A model generated the notes under the pieces. The model did not search any database, was not told the DNA's origin, and saw only the letters and a list, made by a program, of their open reading frames with translations. A stretch of DNA of 64,000 bases. It comes from Legionella cherrii. Lineage in GTDB: Bacteria; Pseudomonadota; Gammaproteobacteria; Legionellales; Legionellaceae. The first letter of the stretch is position 1; each line of letters opens with the position of its first letter. Made by a program: the position numbers and the translations under genes. The stretch is taken from NCBI RefSeq assembly GCF_900635815.1, contig NZ_LR134173.1:2574001-2638000 (forward strand), written 5' to 3'. Positions 19,791 through 28,660 of the stretch are shown piece by piece.

Positions 19791-19822
19791 AAGTCTGATT
19801 ATTTTGATAATCAGACTTTACT
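19791..19822 (+). terminator. intrinsic terminator
   Basis: AAGTCTGATTA and TAATCAGACTT form an 11-bp perfect stem with a six-base loop, 55 bp after the stop of the rightward gene. Confidence 0.65.
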
Positions 19823-19833
19823 TATAAAGTGTA

Positions 19834-20010
19834 GTTAATACAGTCAAAGTTAAATCACTGGCATATATTTGTCCATTAACGCCTGAGCTACACTATGTAT
19901 TAGCCAAAATATGCCGTCTTTTTTTTAGGTTTTAAAAATAAAGAAATTGATATTCTTACTAAAGAAAAAAAATTGATTGCTAAAGGTCATATGTACGAAA
20001 TAATCATCAC
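19834..20010 (+). pseudogene. possible LuxR-type HTH gene remnant
   Basis: One frame gives VKSLAYICPLTPELHYVLAK followed by IC, and after a T8 tract at 19919-19926 the next frame gives GFKNKEIDILTKEKKL. Joined, these resemble the LT-x-E-L...VL...G-x-x-NKEI pattern that opens the LuxR DNA-binding domain. The DNA-binding helix itself is degenerate. The match is short, so this is a weak call. Confidence 0.35.
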
Positions 20011-20025
20011 ATATCGTTTTTCAAG

Positions 20026-21798
20026 TCATTTAATTTCTGATTCTCCCGGTAAGCTCTCAAGTATTTGATTAAACAGCTCCAGGTGTTTCTCAATCACATT
20101 TCCATAAAGTCTGGAAGTAGTCAAGGCGCCAATATCAGTCTCAGTTAATCGCATTTCTTTCGGTCTTTGATCAAGCTTACCTTGCATATCTAAAGCATAA
20201 ATCAGTTTATTTACTGCTGCTATTTTTTGTTCAGCACTATAACCAAATTTAAGCGTGATTATCATGGTCCGATGATGAGATGCAAAATCGTCACTACCTG
20301 CTTCGGACATGCGCATAAAAACATAATTTTGCAAATCGTTTTTAAATAGTTCCTTTGGATCCTTTGGGGCTATAGATGTCTGGGGTTGGCCTTCTTTCTG
20401 AGGTGTGCTTGTCCCCGCCCCTATACTATTCTCTTGACAATCGTTGACCTGCACATTAGTCGCTTCCTGTTCCTTTCCAGCGGTTGAATCCGGCTCAACT
20501 CGTTCTCTTTTACGAGAAAGCACTAAATCTTTTAATCGTTTTGCAGCGTAAGCAAGATAGAGGTTATAGCTTGTCTTATCGTTATTATGAAACATAGCGT
20601 CCCTTTTTTTACAAGCCTCTTCACAGCCTCGCAACCATTTCTCGCTGAAAGCATCCAATTTATTGATTAAATTCTGATTGTGTTCAGCGGTCTTACGATC
20701 GCCTAACAAATACGCTCTTACTTTTGATTCCAGCAATAATTCTTTCAGATCATTAGGGGTTGGTTGACCTGAGGCAATCTCCACTTTTTTTCCCATCAGC
20801 TTTTGGTAAAATTTTATAAATTCATCGCTTGGTGCGTATTGCATCACATCGGGTGGAGGAATAAAAACATAATTTAGCTGATCCTTTTCATCATAAAGCG
20901 GAATTCTTAAACTGTCTTCAAAAAGCGCTTTGCCATTATTCTGCAATAGTTTTTTAAGATATAAAACGCCAAGCACACCGCGATGGCTTGGATCGACCTG
21001 CTGTTCAGGGGTTCCCTCTTTAGAGAGCAAGTCCCCTCTCGGTGATAAAAAGGCAGCCGAGTTTAATCCCTCATCAGTATGATATAAGATTGACTTTAAA
21101 GGTTGGTCCAGCCACTCTACTGGTTTAATAATTTCATGTTTGGTAATTATAACGGCCTCAAAATGTGTGTTACGTGTGATTCTTGTGCCACGCTCATTGT
21201 TTGTAAATACATATCCAACCATATCCTTTTCACCAAGTGACTTTTGGATAGCGAGAATTTCATCCATTGCTTGCTCTTTTGTTAAGCAACTAGTAAGCAT
21301 TTTTACTTTAAAGTCTTTACTTAAACGTTCTCTTAGTTTTTCTAATTTAGCTTTAGCTTGAACAGATAAGTTTCTTTGGCAAAAAGTCTCTATCTCGTGT
21401 ATTTGCTCTGAATTTAGATCTTTTTTTAATCGGTTGTTTTCCAGAAATCCTTTAGCCTTGAGAAAACTATAAAGATCATGTAAATCTTTAGTTGAAAGGT
21501 GTGTAGATGACTTTAAAACAGCAGAATCACTGAATTCGCATATTTTTAGTAAATTAAAGTACGGAAGCGTTTTAGCGGTAACTGCATCAAGTTGAGCAGC
21601 AAAGCCATTTATATTAGCTTGGAGAATGTGCTTATTAAAATCTCCATTCCTTATCAGACGAATACCAGGTTTTTCTCCATAATGAGCAAAAATCTCTCCC
21701 AGATCTTCAAAATTAAGTCGGGTTTCATGCGCATCGAAGTTGTCTGCTCCGATTGGCGAAGCCTGGAATTGTGCTTTTCGATTTGATTTTTCTCTCAT
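20026..21798 (-). CDS. large orphan protein, effector candidate
   Basis: A 590-residue soluble protein with no recognised domain. The N-terminal 400 residues are mixed alpha/beta (GYVFTNNERGTRITRNTHFE; ILYHTDEGLNSAAFLSPRGD). A polar linker near residues 425-475 is rich in Glu, Gln, Ser, Thr and Pro, and a helical C-terminal domain follows. The C-terminus (NQILESLPGESEIK) is Glu/Ser rich, as in type IV substrates. The promoter region on the minus strand has a TATACTATAAT sequence. Function unknown. Confidence 0.7.
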   Translation of the reverse strand: MREKSNRKAQFQASPIGADNFDAHETRLNFEDLGEIFAHYGEKPGIRLIRNGDFNKHILQANINGFAAQLDAVTAKTLPYFNLLKICEFSDSAVLKSSTHLSTKDLHDLYSFLKAKGFLENNRLKKDLNSEQIHEIETFCQRNLSVQAKAKLEKLRERLSKDFKVKMLTSCLTKEQAMDEILAIQKSLGEKDMVGYVFTNNERGTRITRNTHFEAVIITKHEIIKPVEWLDQPLKSILYHTDEGLNSAAFLSPRGDLLSKEGTPEQQVDPSHRGVLGVLYLKKLLQNNGKALFEDSLRIPLYDEKDQLNYVFIPPPDVMQYAPSDEFIKFYQKLMGKKVEIASGQPTPNDLKELLLESKVRAYLLGDRKTAEHNQNLINKLDAFSEKWLRGCEEACKKRDAMFHNNDKTSYNLYLAYAAKRLKDLVLSRKRERVEPDSTAGKEQEATNVQVNDCQENSIGAGTSTPQKEGQPQTSIAPKDPKELFKNDLQNYVFMRMSEAGSDDFASHHRTMIITLKFGYSAEQKIAAVNKLIYALDMQGKLDQRPKEMRLTETDIGALTTSRLYGNVIEKHLELFNQILESLPGESEIK

Positions 21799-22188
21799 GA
21801 TAACTCCGTCGAAAGAAATACTTTGGAATGAGATATTTTTTGGGGATCATCCGAATTTTGGACTCATGCTAGTTATTATAGTATACCTGATCAAATTACG
21901 TATAAATCGCCTGAATTATAGGCTAATAGTGATGTTCAAAAATTTAAATGATGCCCGAGAGTAAAATCAGTTTTCAAACAATAGAATAACTAAAATTGAA
22001 CAAAAGTGAGTAGCCTGTAGTCCAGGTTAAACAACTAGCATGTGCCTCTTAACGCGGGTACTACGTTTAGATTGCTGCGGATTTAGCGAAAGCAGATGCG
22101 CGCGATTTAGATTATGAGTAAAAGTACTCAGATTTTGGCTTTTGTTATAACATATGCAACATAATTCAAACCTACTTAAACTTTGTCT
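21799..22188. other. non-coding gap, nothing recognised
   Basis: About 390 bases between divergent genes. It holds the TATACTATAAT promoter-like sequence for the leftward gene near 21877-21890 and stop-rich frames elsewhere. No RNA gene, repeat or remnant is seen. Confidence 0.4.
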
Positions 22189-23184
22189 ATGCCAGGTCAA
22201 CCGATTCCCAAACAGCAGCTGATTGAGCTATTAAAAAATCACTACGCGATCAGCGCAAAAGATATTCTGCCGCTTCAATTAGGCGCTGACATGAGTGCAT
22301 TGGTTTATAAAGTAAATGCTTCACCCAACTCTTATTTTTTAAAGCTTAAATACGGTAACCATGAAGAAACCCACATGGATGTTATTAAGTTGCTGCATGA
22401 TTCACACGTCAAGGAAATTATTTTTCCTGTTTCTTCTATTGATGGCAAATTAATAAAACAATTAAACGACTTTAAAATGATTGTTTACCCTTTTATTGAG
22501 GGATTCGATGGATTCCAGCTAGTATTAACTAAAAATCAGTGGATCAAGTTAGGTAAAACATTAAAGCAAATTCATACATTATCCATACCGCTTGCACTTC
22601 GAAAATCACTAAGAAAAGAAATGTTTTCTCCAAAATGGCGCGAAATGGTTAAATCTTTATACTCTCAAATAGAATCGGATACATCCACCAATAAAATGAC
22701 TATAGATTTTAAAAGGTATTATCGAAAACAATTCGCTTCGATTTATCGACTTGTTAATTCGGCAGAAGAATTGGTGAAAAAAATACAATTTGATGCACAG
22801 GATTACGTCCTGTGTCATGCAGATATACATGCCGGAAACATTTTAATGTCTTCGGATGAATCATTTTACATCATTGATTGGGATGACCCTATGATGGCTC
22901 CCAAAGAACGAGATCTTATGTTTATAGGCGGTGGCGTTGGCAATGTTTGGAATTTACCTGCAGAAGTAGCATATTTTTATGAGGGCTATGGTGAGGTTGT
23001 GATCAATAAGACGATTTTGTCGTATTACAGGCATGAACGTATTATCGAGGATATCGCTCTTTATGGACTCGATTTACTTTCATCCAATCAGAGCGATCAC
23101 TCAAAACGAGTGAGTCTAGAGCATTTTAAATCGATGTTTGAACCCAATGGTGTTGTTGATATAGCATTTCAGGGCCTTGAATAA
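22189..23184 (+). CDS. APH(9)-type spectinomycin phosphotransferase
   Basis: An ATP-dependent aminoglycoside-type kinase very like Legionella APH(9)-Ia, which phosphorylates spectinomycin. With the ATG at 22189 it is 331 residues, the length of that enzyme; a TTG two codons upstream is less likely. The Brenner motif VLCHADIHAGN holds catalytic Asp212 and Asn217, and IIDWDDP gives the metal-binding Asp230. The segments KWREMVKS, PKERDLMFIGGGVGNVW and YFYEGYGE are nearly the same as I recall in the L. pneumophila protein, while the N-terminal third diverges. It stands alone without integron or transposon features, so it looks like a resident gene. Confidence 0.9.
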   Translation: MPGQPIPKQQLIELLKNHYAISAKDILPLQLGADMSALVYKVNASPNSYFLKLKYGNHEETHMDVIKLLHDSHVKEIIFPVSSIDGKLIKQLNDFKMIVYPFIEGFDGFQLVLTKNQWIKLGKTLKQIHTLSIPLALRKSLRKEMFSPKWREMVKSLYSQIESDTSTNKMTIDFKRYYRKQFASIYRLVNSAEELVKKIQFDAQDYVLCHADIHAGNILMSSDESFYIIDWDDPMMAPKERDLMFIGGGVGNVWNLPAEVAYFYEGYGEVVINKTILSYYRHERIIEDIALYGLDLLSSNQSDHSKRVSLEHFKSMFEPNGVVDIAFQGLE

Positions 23185-23293
23185 ACTAAGTGATCTGTTG
23201 GGAATGGAATTATCTGATGTTGTTGTATTCGACCAAAGTGATGAGACTCCTGTTATGCAGTTAATCGAACAAATGAGAACGATTATTTTATAA
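23177..23293 (+). pseudogene. C-terminal gene fragment after aph(9)
   Basis: Overlapping the end of the kinase gene in another frame, 38 codons read coherently, including LSDLLGMELSDVVVFDQSDE and TPVMQLIEQMRTIIL, then stop. The composition is protein-like, but no ribosome site or ATG precedes it, so it appears to be the tail of a lost gene. Family not recognised. Confidence 0.3.
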
Positions 23294-23302
23294 AGTTTGG
23301 GG

Positions 23303-24004
23303 TCAACTCATTTGTTCCACAGAATGTTTCACCTCAGAATAGGCTGTATCTCTTAATACATTTCCATGAGCGCTAATAAGATGTTTGAATCTCAATTGTA
23401 ACAAAGAGTTGAAATCAGCCTTATGAACCCCTGTGGCATTAAGCCATATAGGTGAAATTCGTGCTTTTGCTATTTCCCCATGAGTTAGAGCCATCTTTGC
23501 TGTATCTTCACTAAAGAATTCATCAATTTCAACCCAATTTTTTATGCTGTCACAGGTGATAATAATACCCTCATGATCTTCAATATAGATGAAGCCCTCA
23601 GAGGGAGATGAACTTTTGAACATGAAAAAATGGCTGTTTTTTATTGGCAGTTCATCCTGGTCGTGCAAATACCGTATACTATTAGCTTTTACTTCAGTAG
23701 GAACAGACCATAAGCTGGCGTGATATCTATCTACATAAAATGGATCATCTCTTCCATGAAATGCCCCAATGCTCAAAACGTGCCTTACGTTACCTAAATT
23801 ATCAAGCGCTTGTAATCCAATCTCATTCAGTCGTACAGTATTGATGAGGGTTAAATCCCCGTTCGATTCAATAATTGTCATATTTCTACTGTGCTGAATC
23901 TTTGTATCATCAAAATGAGTAATATTAGTACCACGGACAACATAGATACCTGCAAATACTTCAATTATATCGCCATGAGGCCATGCTGGAGAGTATTTTG
24001 ACAT
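23303..24004 (-). CDS. metallo-beta-lactamase-like fold protein, ligands lost
   Basis: A 233-residue protein whose pattern (IYVVRGTNITHFD; NMTIIESNGDLTLINTVRLN; VRHVLSIGAFHGRDDPFYVD; LISAHGNVLRD) resembles metallo-beta-lactamase superfamily proteins. The HxHxDH metal motif is absent: the equivalent loop is GAFHGRDDPFY. One His remains in the SAHG segment near the C-terminus. It may be a non-metal or altered-metal member; activity cannot be stated. It is divergent from the GGDEF gene. Confidence 0.6.
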   Translation of the reverse strand: MSKYSPAWPHGDIIEVFAGIYVVRGTNITHFDDTKIQHSRNMTIIESNGDLTLINTVRLNEIGLQALDNLGNVRHVLSIGAFHGRDDPFYVDRYHASLWSVPTEVKANSIRYLHDQDELPIKNSHFFMFKSSSPSEGFIYIEDHEGIIITCDSIKNWVEIDEFFSEDTAKMALTHGEIAKARISPIWLNATGVHKADFNSLLQLRFKHLISAHGNVLRDTAYSEVKHSVEQMS

Positions 24005-24046
24005 AATTGTACTCCTATCACTTCTATATAGTTATCTCTGCATTGA

Positions 24047-25240
24047 ATGATACTTGAGTATCACCAGCTATACTATGTAATAGACAAAAAGGAACTATCA
24101 AAGAGAAATGAGATGATCTTTAAGTTAGAGAAGGAAGCAACATTACTCCTTATAGAAGGTTCTAAAAGAGCCATTCCTTTTAATGTTATTTTGGCCTCGT
24201 TGCTCGTTCTTATTTTATATCATCAGGTCCCCTTCTTACTCATTAGTGCTTGGTATTGCGGAATTTTAATCATTAGTATTATTAGATGGAATTTTTGTAG
24301 TCAAATCATTAAGAACGATTTATATCTAGTAGAAAAACAATCTATTTTAATCAAGTTTTTTTTACTCACTCTAGTCATGGGGATTGCATGGGGGGCTTGC
24401 TACTTAATTTCTTTAGCTTATGTCACTGAACGCTATGAATTCATTATTATTTTAGTATTTGGCGGAATGAGCGCTGGTTCAATTGCGACACTTTCTGTTT
24501 GTTTACCAGCATATTATGCCTATATAGTTCCCATGTTTTTACCTGTAATTGCCTATAATTATTCTGTTCTGGACATGGACAGAGCCCTTTTGGCAACTAT
24601 GTTTTTATTGTTTGTTGTGATGCTACTTATTTCCGCAAAAATTAATATGAAACTATTGCATAAAACCTTTCAATTATCCCAAGAAAGAGAAACATTGATT
24701 TATGAGTTACAAATTATATCGATAACGGATCCTTTAACTGGGCTATATAACAGAAGACATTTTGAATTTCTATTCCCGCAGGAGCTTAAACGAGCCAAAC
24801 GCAATAGATACCCTTTAAATCTTATATCTATGGATGTTGATAATTTTAAATTAATTAATGATAATTTTGGCCATCCTTTTGGTGATAAATTTTTAATCGG
24901 TCTTGCCGAACTTCTCAATAGTGTTTGTCAACGAACAAATGATTCGCTTTTTCGGCTAGGCGGCGATGAGTTTGCTGCAATTCTTGCCAATCAGCCTCTT
25001 GAAGAAGCTATCTCTGTATGTCAAAAAATAAACGGTTTATTTAAAAACAAACTAGTTCATGGTGATTCCAATATTAATGACCAGACCATTTTGGAGCAAG
25101 TGACATTAAGTATAGGGATTGTTAATATTCATTTTGATTATTCATCGAATATTGAAACCGTCATTAACCTTGCCGATAAGGCACTATATCAAGCTAAAAA
25201 AGGAGGCAAAAATCAAATAATAATTGAGCAGTTACATTAG
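24047..25240 (+). CDS. membrane diguanylate cyclase (GGDEF)
   Basis: This 397-residue protein makes c-di-GMP from GTP. About six membrane helices fill residues 43-205, followed by a short coiled linker and the GGDEF domain (about 225-395). The signature GGDEF is intact at 305-309, and the allosteric I-site RxxD (RTND, 296-299) lies exactly five residues before it, so product inhibition is likely. The membrane part may sense a signal but matches no named sensor I recognise. The ATG at 24113 (MIFKLEKEATLL) is an alternative start. Confidence 0.92.
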   Translation: MILEYHQLYYVIDKKELSKRNEMIFKLEKEATLLLIEGSKRAIPFNVILASLLVLILYHQVPFLLISAWYCGILIISIIRWNFCSQIIKNDLYLVEKQSILIKFFLLTLVMGIAWGACYLISLAYVTERYEFIIILVFGGMSAGSIATLSVCLPAYYAYIVPMFLPVIAYNYSVLDMDRALLATMFLLFVVMLLISAKINMKLLHKTFQLSQERETLIYELQIISITDPLTGLYNRRHFEFLFPQELKRAKRNRYPLNLISMDVDNFKLINDNFGHPFGDKFLIGLAELLNSVCQRTNDSLFRLGGDEFAAILANQPLEEAISVCQKINGLFKNKLVHGDSNINDQTILEQVTLSIGIVNIHFDYSSNIETVINLADKALYQAKKGGKNQIIIEQLH

Positions 25241-25491
25241 TTGAAATTCGTCATAAAGTTCAAAAAAATATCAAAATATCGCTCGTTCTGGAATGCATTA
25301 GAGCAAGTTTTATTAATTCGCATTCTCTATTTATAAATGTCATTGTGCAAAATAGTAAAGCCACTCTTTTTTTAATAAAAAATAGAACTGAGTACTTGAA
25401 AAACAAATAGTTTAATATAAGATACAGATTGGACGTCGCTAAGTGTGTGATTTTTCACCTTTTTTTTTGATATAAAAGAAATAAGGCTTTT

Positions 25492-26952
25492 ATGATTCAA
25501 GTAAATGTTTGGCTTTCAACAACGCAAATTTTTGGCAAACGGATTAAAAACCGATTCTTTGGTCCATTATTAGCCTCTGATGGAGATGAAAATATTGGCC
25601 ACGCTAACTTTTACATGGAGCTTAATGAGCGCTCGCGCGGCTTCGCAAAACTAGAAGATAATCCAAGCCATTTTTTTGTAAAAAAAAGTCTTAGTTATGT
25701 ACCTGAATTGGCTGAAGGTAAAGCGGGAAAATATTACAGGCGAAAAACCCTCAGAAGCGTTGAAGTAACCCATAGTTTCTGGCCCAAGATTACGCCATCA
25801 AGAAGTCAATTGGCTCAAGATTTTTTTCATTTTTTGCATCTTGCCCCGAAATGTAAGGGAGTTAAGCCAGAAATATCCGATCATGAATCCGATATGCAAA
25901 GAGAAGTAATGGGCAAAGGATCAACGCATCCCATTGAACATCCCTACTATCAAGAGGGAATACAAAAAGTAGATAAAGATAAAAAAGAAAACCTAAATAA
26001 CATCGTTAAAACTTGGAACTTAGATAGTGATTTAGACAATAAAAAAAATATTGAAGCACAACTTAAAGCGTTAGTAGCAAAACAGCAAGATTTAATTACC
26101 TTACGAGATGACCTGAGTAAACGCTGTCAACAGGAACTGGATCAACTCAAGGAAAAAACAGATAATTTAACCAGAATGTTGGCTAAAAATAAGCAAAGAA
26201 TTGCTTTTCTTTACAATAAATCAAGTTACTTAGAAAAAATTTGTAGTCCTGGGAACATTACATATAATGAAATGAAGTCTGTAATTCAAATGCTTGATAA
26301 GTTACAAAAGGAGAATTTAGAGCTGTCGCGGGAATTAGCTGAGCTTGAAAAAATGAGAATACAACAAGACAGTGCTTATCAAGATCAAATTCAAGAAAAT
26401 CAAACAGAAATCGATCGAATTAATAAAGAAATGAGAAATCTTCAAGTCCAGCTTGGTGAACTCAGTGAAAAATTGCAAAATCTAGATGAAAAGAAGATGG
26501 AGGTATTAAAATCAGAGATCAATGAACGAGCAGATTTTCTTTCCCGTCAAGAAATGTTAATAAAAAAACTTTACAAAACTGATGGACGACACCCGGACCA
26601 TTCGATCAATCTCCCTACCAGTGAGTGTGGATTACCTTATTTCGTTGATGAGTTAGAAGTGATTAAAGCCATGGAAAACGAACGAAATGAAAATTATACG
26701 CTAATTAAAAATAATTGTGCGAAAAGTGTCAAACGTTGTTTATTGGCTGGCATTGAACATTTACGAACAGTACTACCTAAGAGTTTCTTTAAGTATCAAC
26801 CTATTGAAACCACTAACGGAGTTTATAAGTGGGCTAAAGCACTGGAACAAGAACTAAGAAAGCTAAATATGAAACTTGATGTAGATAAAACGCCTCCATG
26901 CATAGAAGTATATGAAGAAAACGCCGTTCAACGTTCACTGCCAGTATTTTAA
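25492..26952 (+). CDS. possible permuted papain-like protein with coiled coil
   Basis: A 486-residue orphan protein, probably a type IV effector. The N-terminal domain has Gly36-His37 (NIGHANFYMEL), and a C-terminal segment has YTLIKNNCAKSVKRC with Cys409 after two Asn. A His near the start and an N-N-C near the end is the layout of circularly permuted NlpC/P60 (papain-like) hydrolases. The two halves are separated by about 160 residues of strong coiled coil (roughly 185-345). No signal peptide is present. A TATAAA-like sequence and an AAGG ribosome site precede the ATG. The catalytic assignment is inference and the family is not recognised. Confidence 0.65.
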   Translation: MIQVNVWLSTTQIFGKRIKNRFFGPLLASDGDENIGHANFYMELNERSRGFAKLEDNPSHFFVKKSLSYVPELAEGKAGKYYRRKTLRSVEVTHSFWPKITPSRSQLAQDFFHFLHLAPKCKGVKPEISDHESDMQREVMGKGSTHPIEHPYYQEGIQKVDKDKKENLNNIVKTWNLDSDLDNKKNIEAQLKALVAKQQDLITLRDDLSKRCQQELDQLKEKTDNLTRMLAKNKQRIAFLYNKSSYLEKICSPGNITYNEMKSVIQMLDKLQKENLELSRELAELEKMRIQQDSAYQDQIQENQTEIDRINKEMRNLQVQLGELSEKLQNLDEKKMEVLKSEINERADFLSRQEMLIKKLYKTDGRHPDHSINLPTSECGLPYFVDELEVIKAMENERNENYTLIKNNCAKSVKRCLLAGIEHLRTVLPKSFFKYQPIETTNGVYKWAKALEQELRKLNMKLDVDKTPPCIEVYEENAVQRSLPVF

Positions 26953-26980
26953 CAAAATATAAAGTAAGGTTGCCTAGAGC

Positions 26981-27017
26981 CTTGCATCCGGGATTTCTGC
27001 TCTATCCTGGATGCAAG
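26981..27017. terminator. stem-loop between convergent genes
   Basis: CTTGCATCCGGGAT and ATCCTGGATGCAAG form a 14-bp, nearly perfect stem (one G-T pair) with a ten-base loop between two convergent stops. T-runs are short, but the position fits a shared terminator. Confidence 0.6.
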
Positions 27018-27039
27018 CCGCTAATTGTAGATTTATTTT

Positions 27040-28326
27040 TTATACATGGCGAGACAGAACATGATCTTGATGGTGTTCATCATCATTAATAATAAGCGTG
27101 TTGTTTTTTTGTTCTCCAAGCATCAGCTTTTTAACAACTCGAAAGATAGAGTATGTATCATTGGAATACTCTAAAGAACGAAGAAAGCCTCTTTCTTTTT
27201 TTAAGAAATGGTTTGGATTATTTAAAATACAGAGCCCTAAGCTCTTTTTTTGTTCAGGTTTCAAATCGTTAATGATACATTCCAATCCTACAAGATATCC
27301 TTTTTTGCGTTCTTTAAGAGAAAGGTCTTGATACAATATATCTTGCAGCCATTGATCAATCTCGGCACCAGTTTTATTATTTAAAGTAAAATCGTTACAT
27401 GAAAAATATCGAGCAGCTCTGTGCTGCCTATTTAAACTGCAAATCGCATTTTGTAATAAAGGCTCTATATCATCAACTATTGACTTTAAAGGAACTCGTC
27501 CTTTATCGATTAGAGTAGTCAATATTTCCAATTGAACCTCTTTTTTGTCAAATATATCTAAATTTTTACCTGTAACCTCCAGGTACTCCATCAAAACATC
27601 GCCAATTTCTTTCTCATTGATAGACAAATTATTTAAGGCAATCGCCCCTATTTTTGCTGATACTTCAAACAAAGTAGCAGGTTTTTTATGAGAATTAAGA
27701 CCGAAGTATGTAATATCTTTTAAGGGTTGAAATAGAGTTTTTTTAATTGGTTCGTCAGGTTGCACTGAATTTCCTATAATATAAAGTTTCCTGTAATTTT
27801 CCTGGAATTTTCTCAGTTCATCTGCAGTAGGCGTTTCACCAAGAAGCAATTTGGTGAGAGTCATCTTCAGTTCATAAGCACAGCTTCTTTGCTCACGTGC
27901 AAAGCGGGCACTTCTCCTTGGATTACCTGTACGATCATAATAATAGGCATCTAAACTAAAGGGCAATAAATCTTCAAACTCAATATTTGAATGTCGTGGA
28001 TTTTGTAAATTTAAAAATGACCTTAGGGTTCGATTTTGTTTATCTATAAATTTAATATTTAGACTAAAGCTTCCCTTCCCATCGGGTATCCATTCGAGAT
28101 AAAGCTTTCCTATCTTTGCTTTGACCCAGTAGCGACCATTCTCTTTTGGCGGTACGACAAAATCTTCATCTAGAAATAATTTTGATGACAAATTCGTCTC
28201 ATTTAATTGTGGAAGTTTGCGTATGTCATAGGAAATCATAGGGGCTTCTTCATAATTATTTCCAATCTTTCGAGAAGTTTTTGCACATTCAGAAATAATT
28301 ACTCGCAAATCTTTAAGTTTGGTCAT
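27040..28326 (-). CDS. orphan protein, effector candidate
   Basis: A 428-residue soluble protein without a family I recognise. The N-terminal 150 residues are beta-rich (ENGRYWVKAKIGKLYLEWIP; FSLNIKFIDKQNRTLRSFLN), followed by an Arg-rich turn (DRTGNPRRSARFAREQRS). The helical remainder includes an Asn/Asp/His-rich tail (NNTLIINDDEHHQDHVLSRH). A strong AGGAAGG ribosome site precedes the ATG. Isolated, reading leftwards beside another candidate effector. Confidence 0.65.
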   Translation of the reverse strand: MTKLKDLRVIISECAKTSRKIGNNYEEAPMISYDIRKLPQLNETNLSSKLFLDEDFVVPPKENGRYWVKAKIGKLYLEWIPDGKGSFSLNIKFIDKQNRTLRSFLNLQNPRHSNIEFEDLLPFSLDAYYYDRTGNPRRSARFAREQRSCAYELKMTLTKLLLGETPTADELRKFQENYRKLYIIGNSVQPDEPIKKTLFQPLKDITYFGLNSHKKPATLFEVSAKIGAIALNNLSINEKEIGDVLMEYLEVTGKNLDIFDKKEVQLEILTTLIDKGRVPLKSIVDDIEPLLQNAICSLNRQHRAARYFSCNDFTLNNKTGAEIDQWLQDILYQDLSLKERKKGYLVGLECIINDLKPEQKKSLGLCILNNPNHFLKKERGFLRSLEYSNDTYSIFRVVKKLMLGEQKNNTLIINDDEHHQDHVLSRHV

Positions 28327-28495
28327 TTGTCACACCCTTCCTGCTTATGATGAGCATAATTTATTCTATTTGACCGATATTGATAATATAGAAAATTCGA
28401 AATTTAAATTTTCCAAAATGGAAATAATTTTAAAAAGACAAATGGATAAAATTACTTCAATCAACTCTCATTGTTGTTTATTTGAATTTCAAGCA

Positions 28496-28660
28496 CTAAT
28501 GCAATATGACGCAACCATTAATATCTTCAGGTAATTGTTTTATTTTATGACCAGAAAAATTTAAATACTTTAATCGAGGCAACTGAGTAACTACTTTTGG
28601 AATAATAGAGAATTCATTATCTGCCATATATAAATATTTTGTTAAATGAAACAGGAATGC
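28496..28660 (-). pseudogene. leucine-rich repeat gene remnant
   Basis: On the minus strand, directly after the stop of the GNAT gene and in frame with it, 54 codons include LTKYLYMADNEFSIIPKVVT and LPRLKYLNFSGHKIKQLPED. These are two LRR units with the LxxLxLxxNxIxxLP spacing, then a stop. No start context is present, and the region up to 28326 has no more repeats, so it is a decayed fragment of an LRR protein, a class common among Legionella effectors. Confidence 0.6.

Noticed and set aside
28319..28534. 71-codon frame on the plus strand
   Set aside because: It overlaps an LRR remnant on the other strand that has a clear family pattern.
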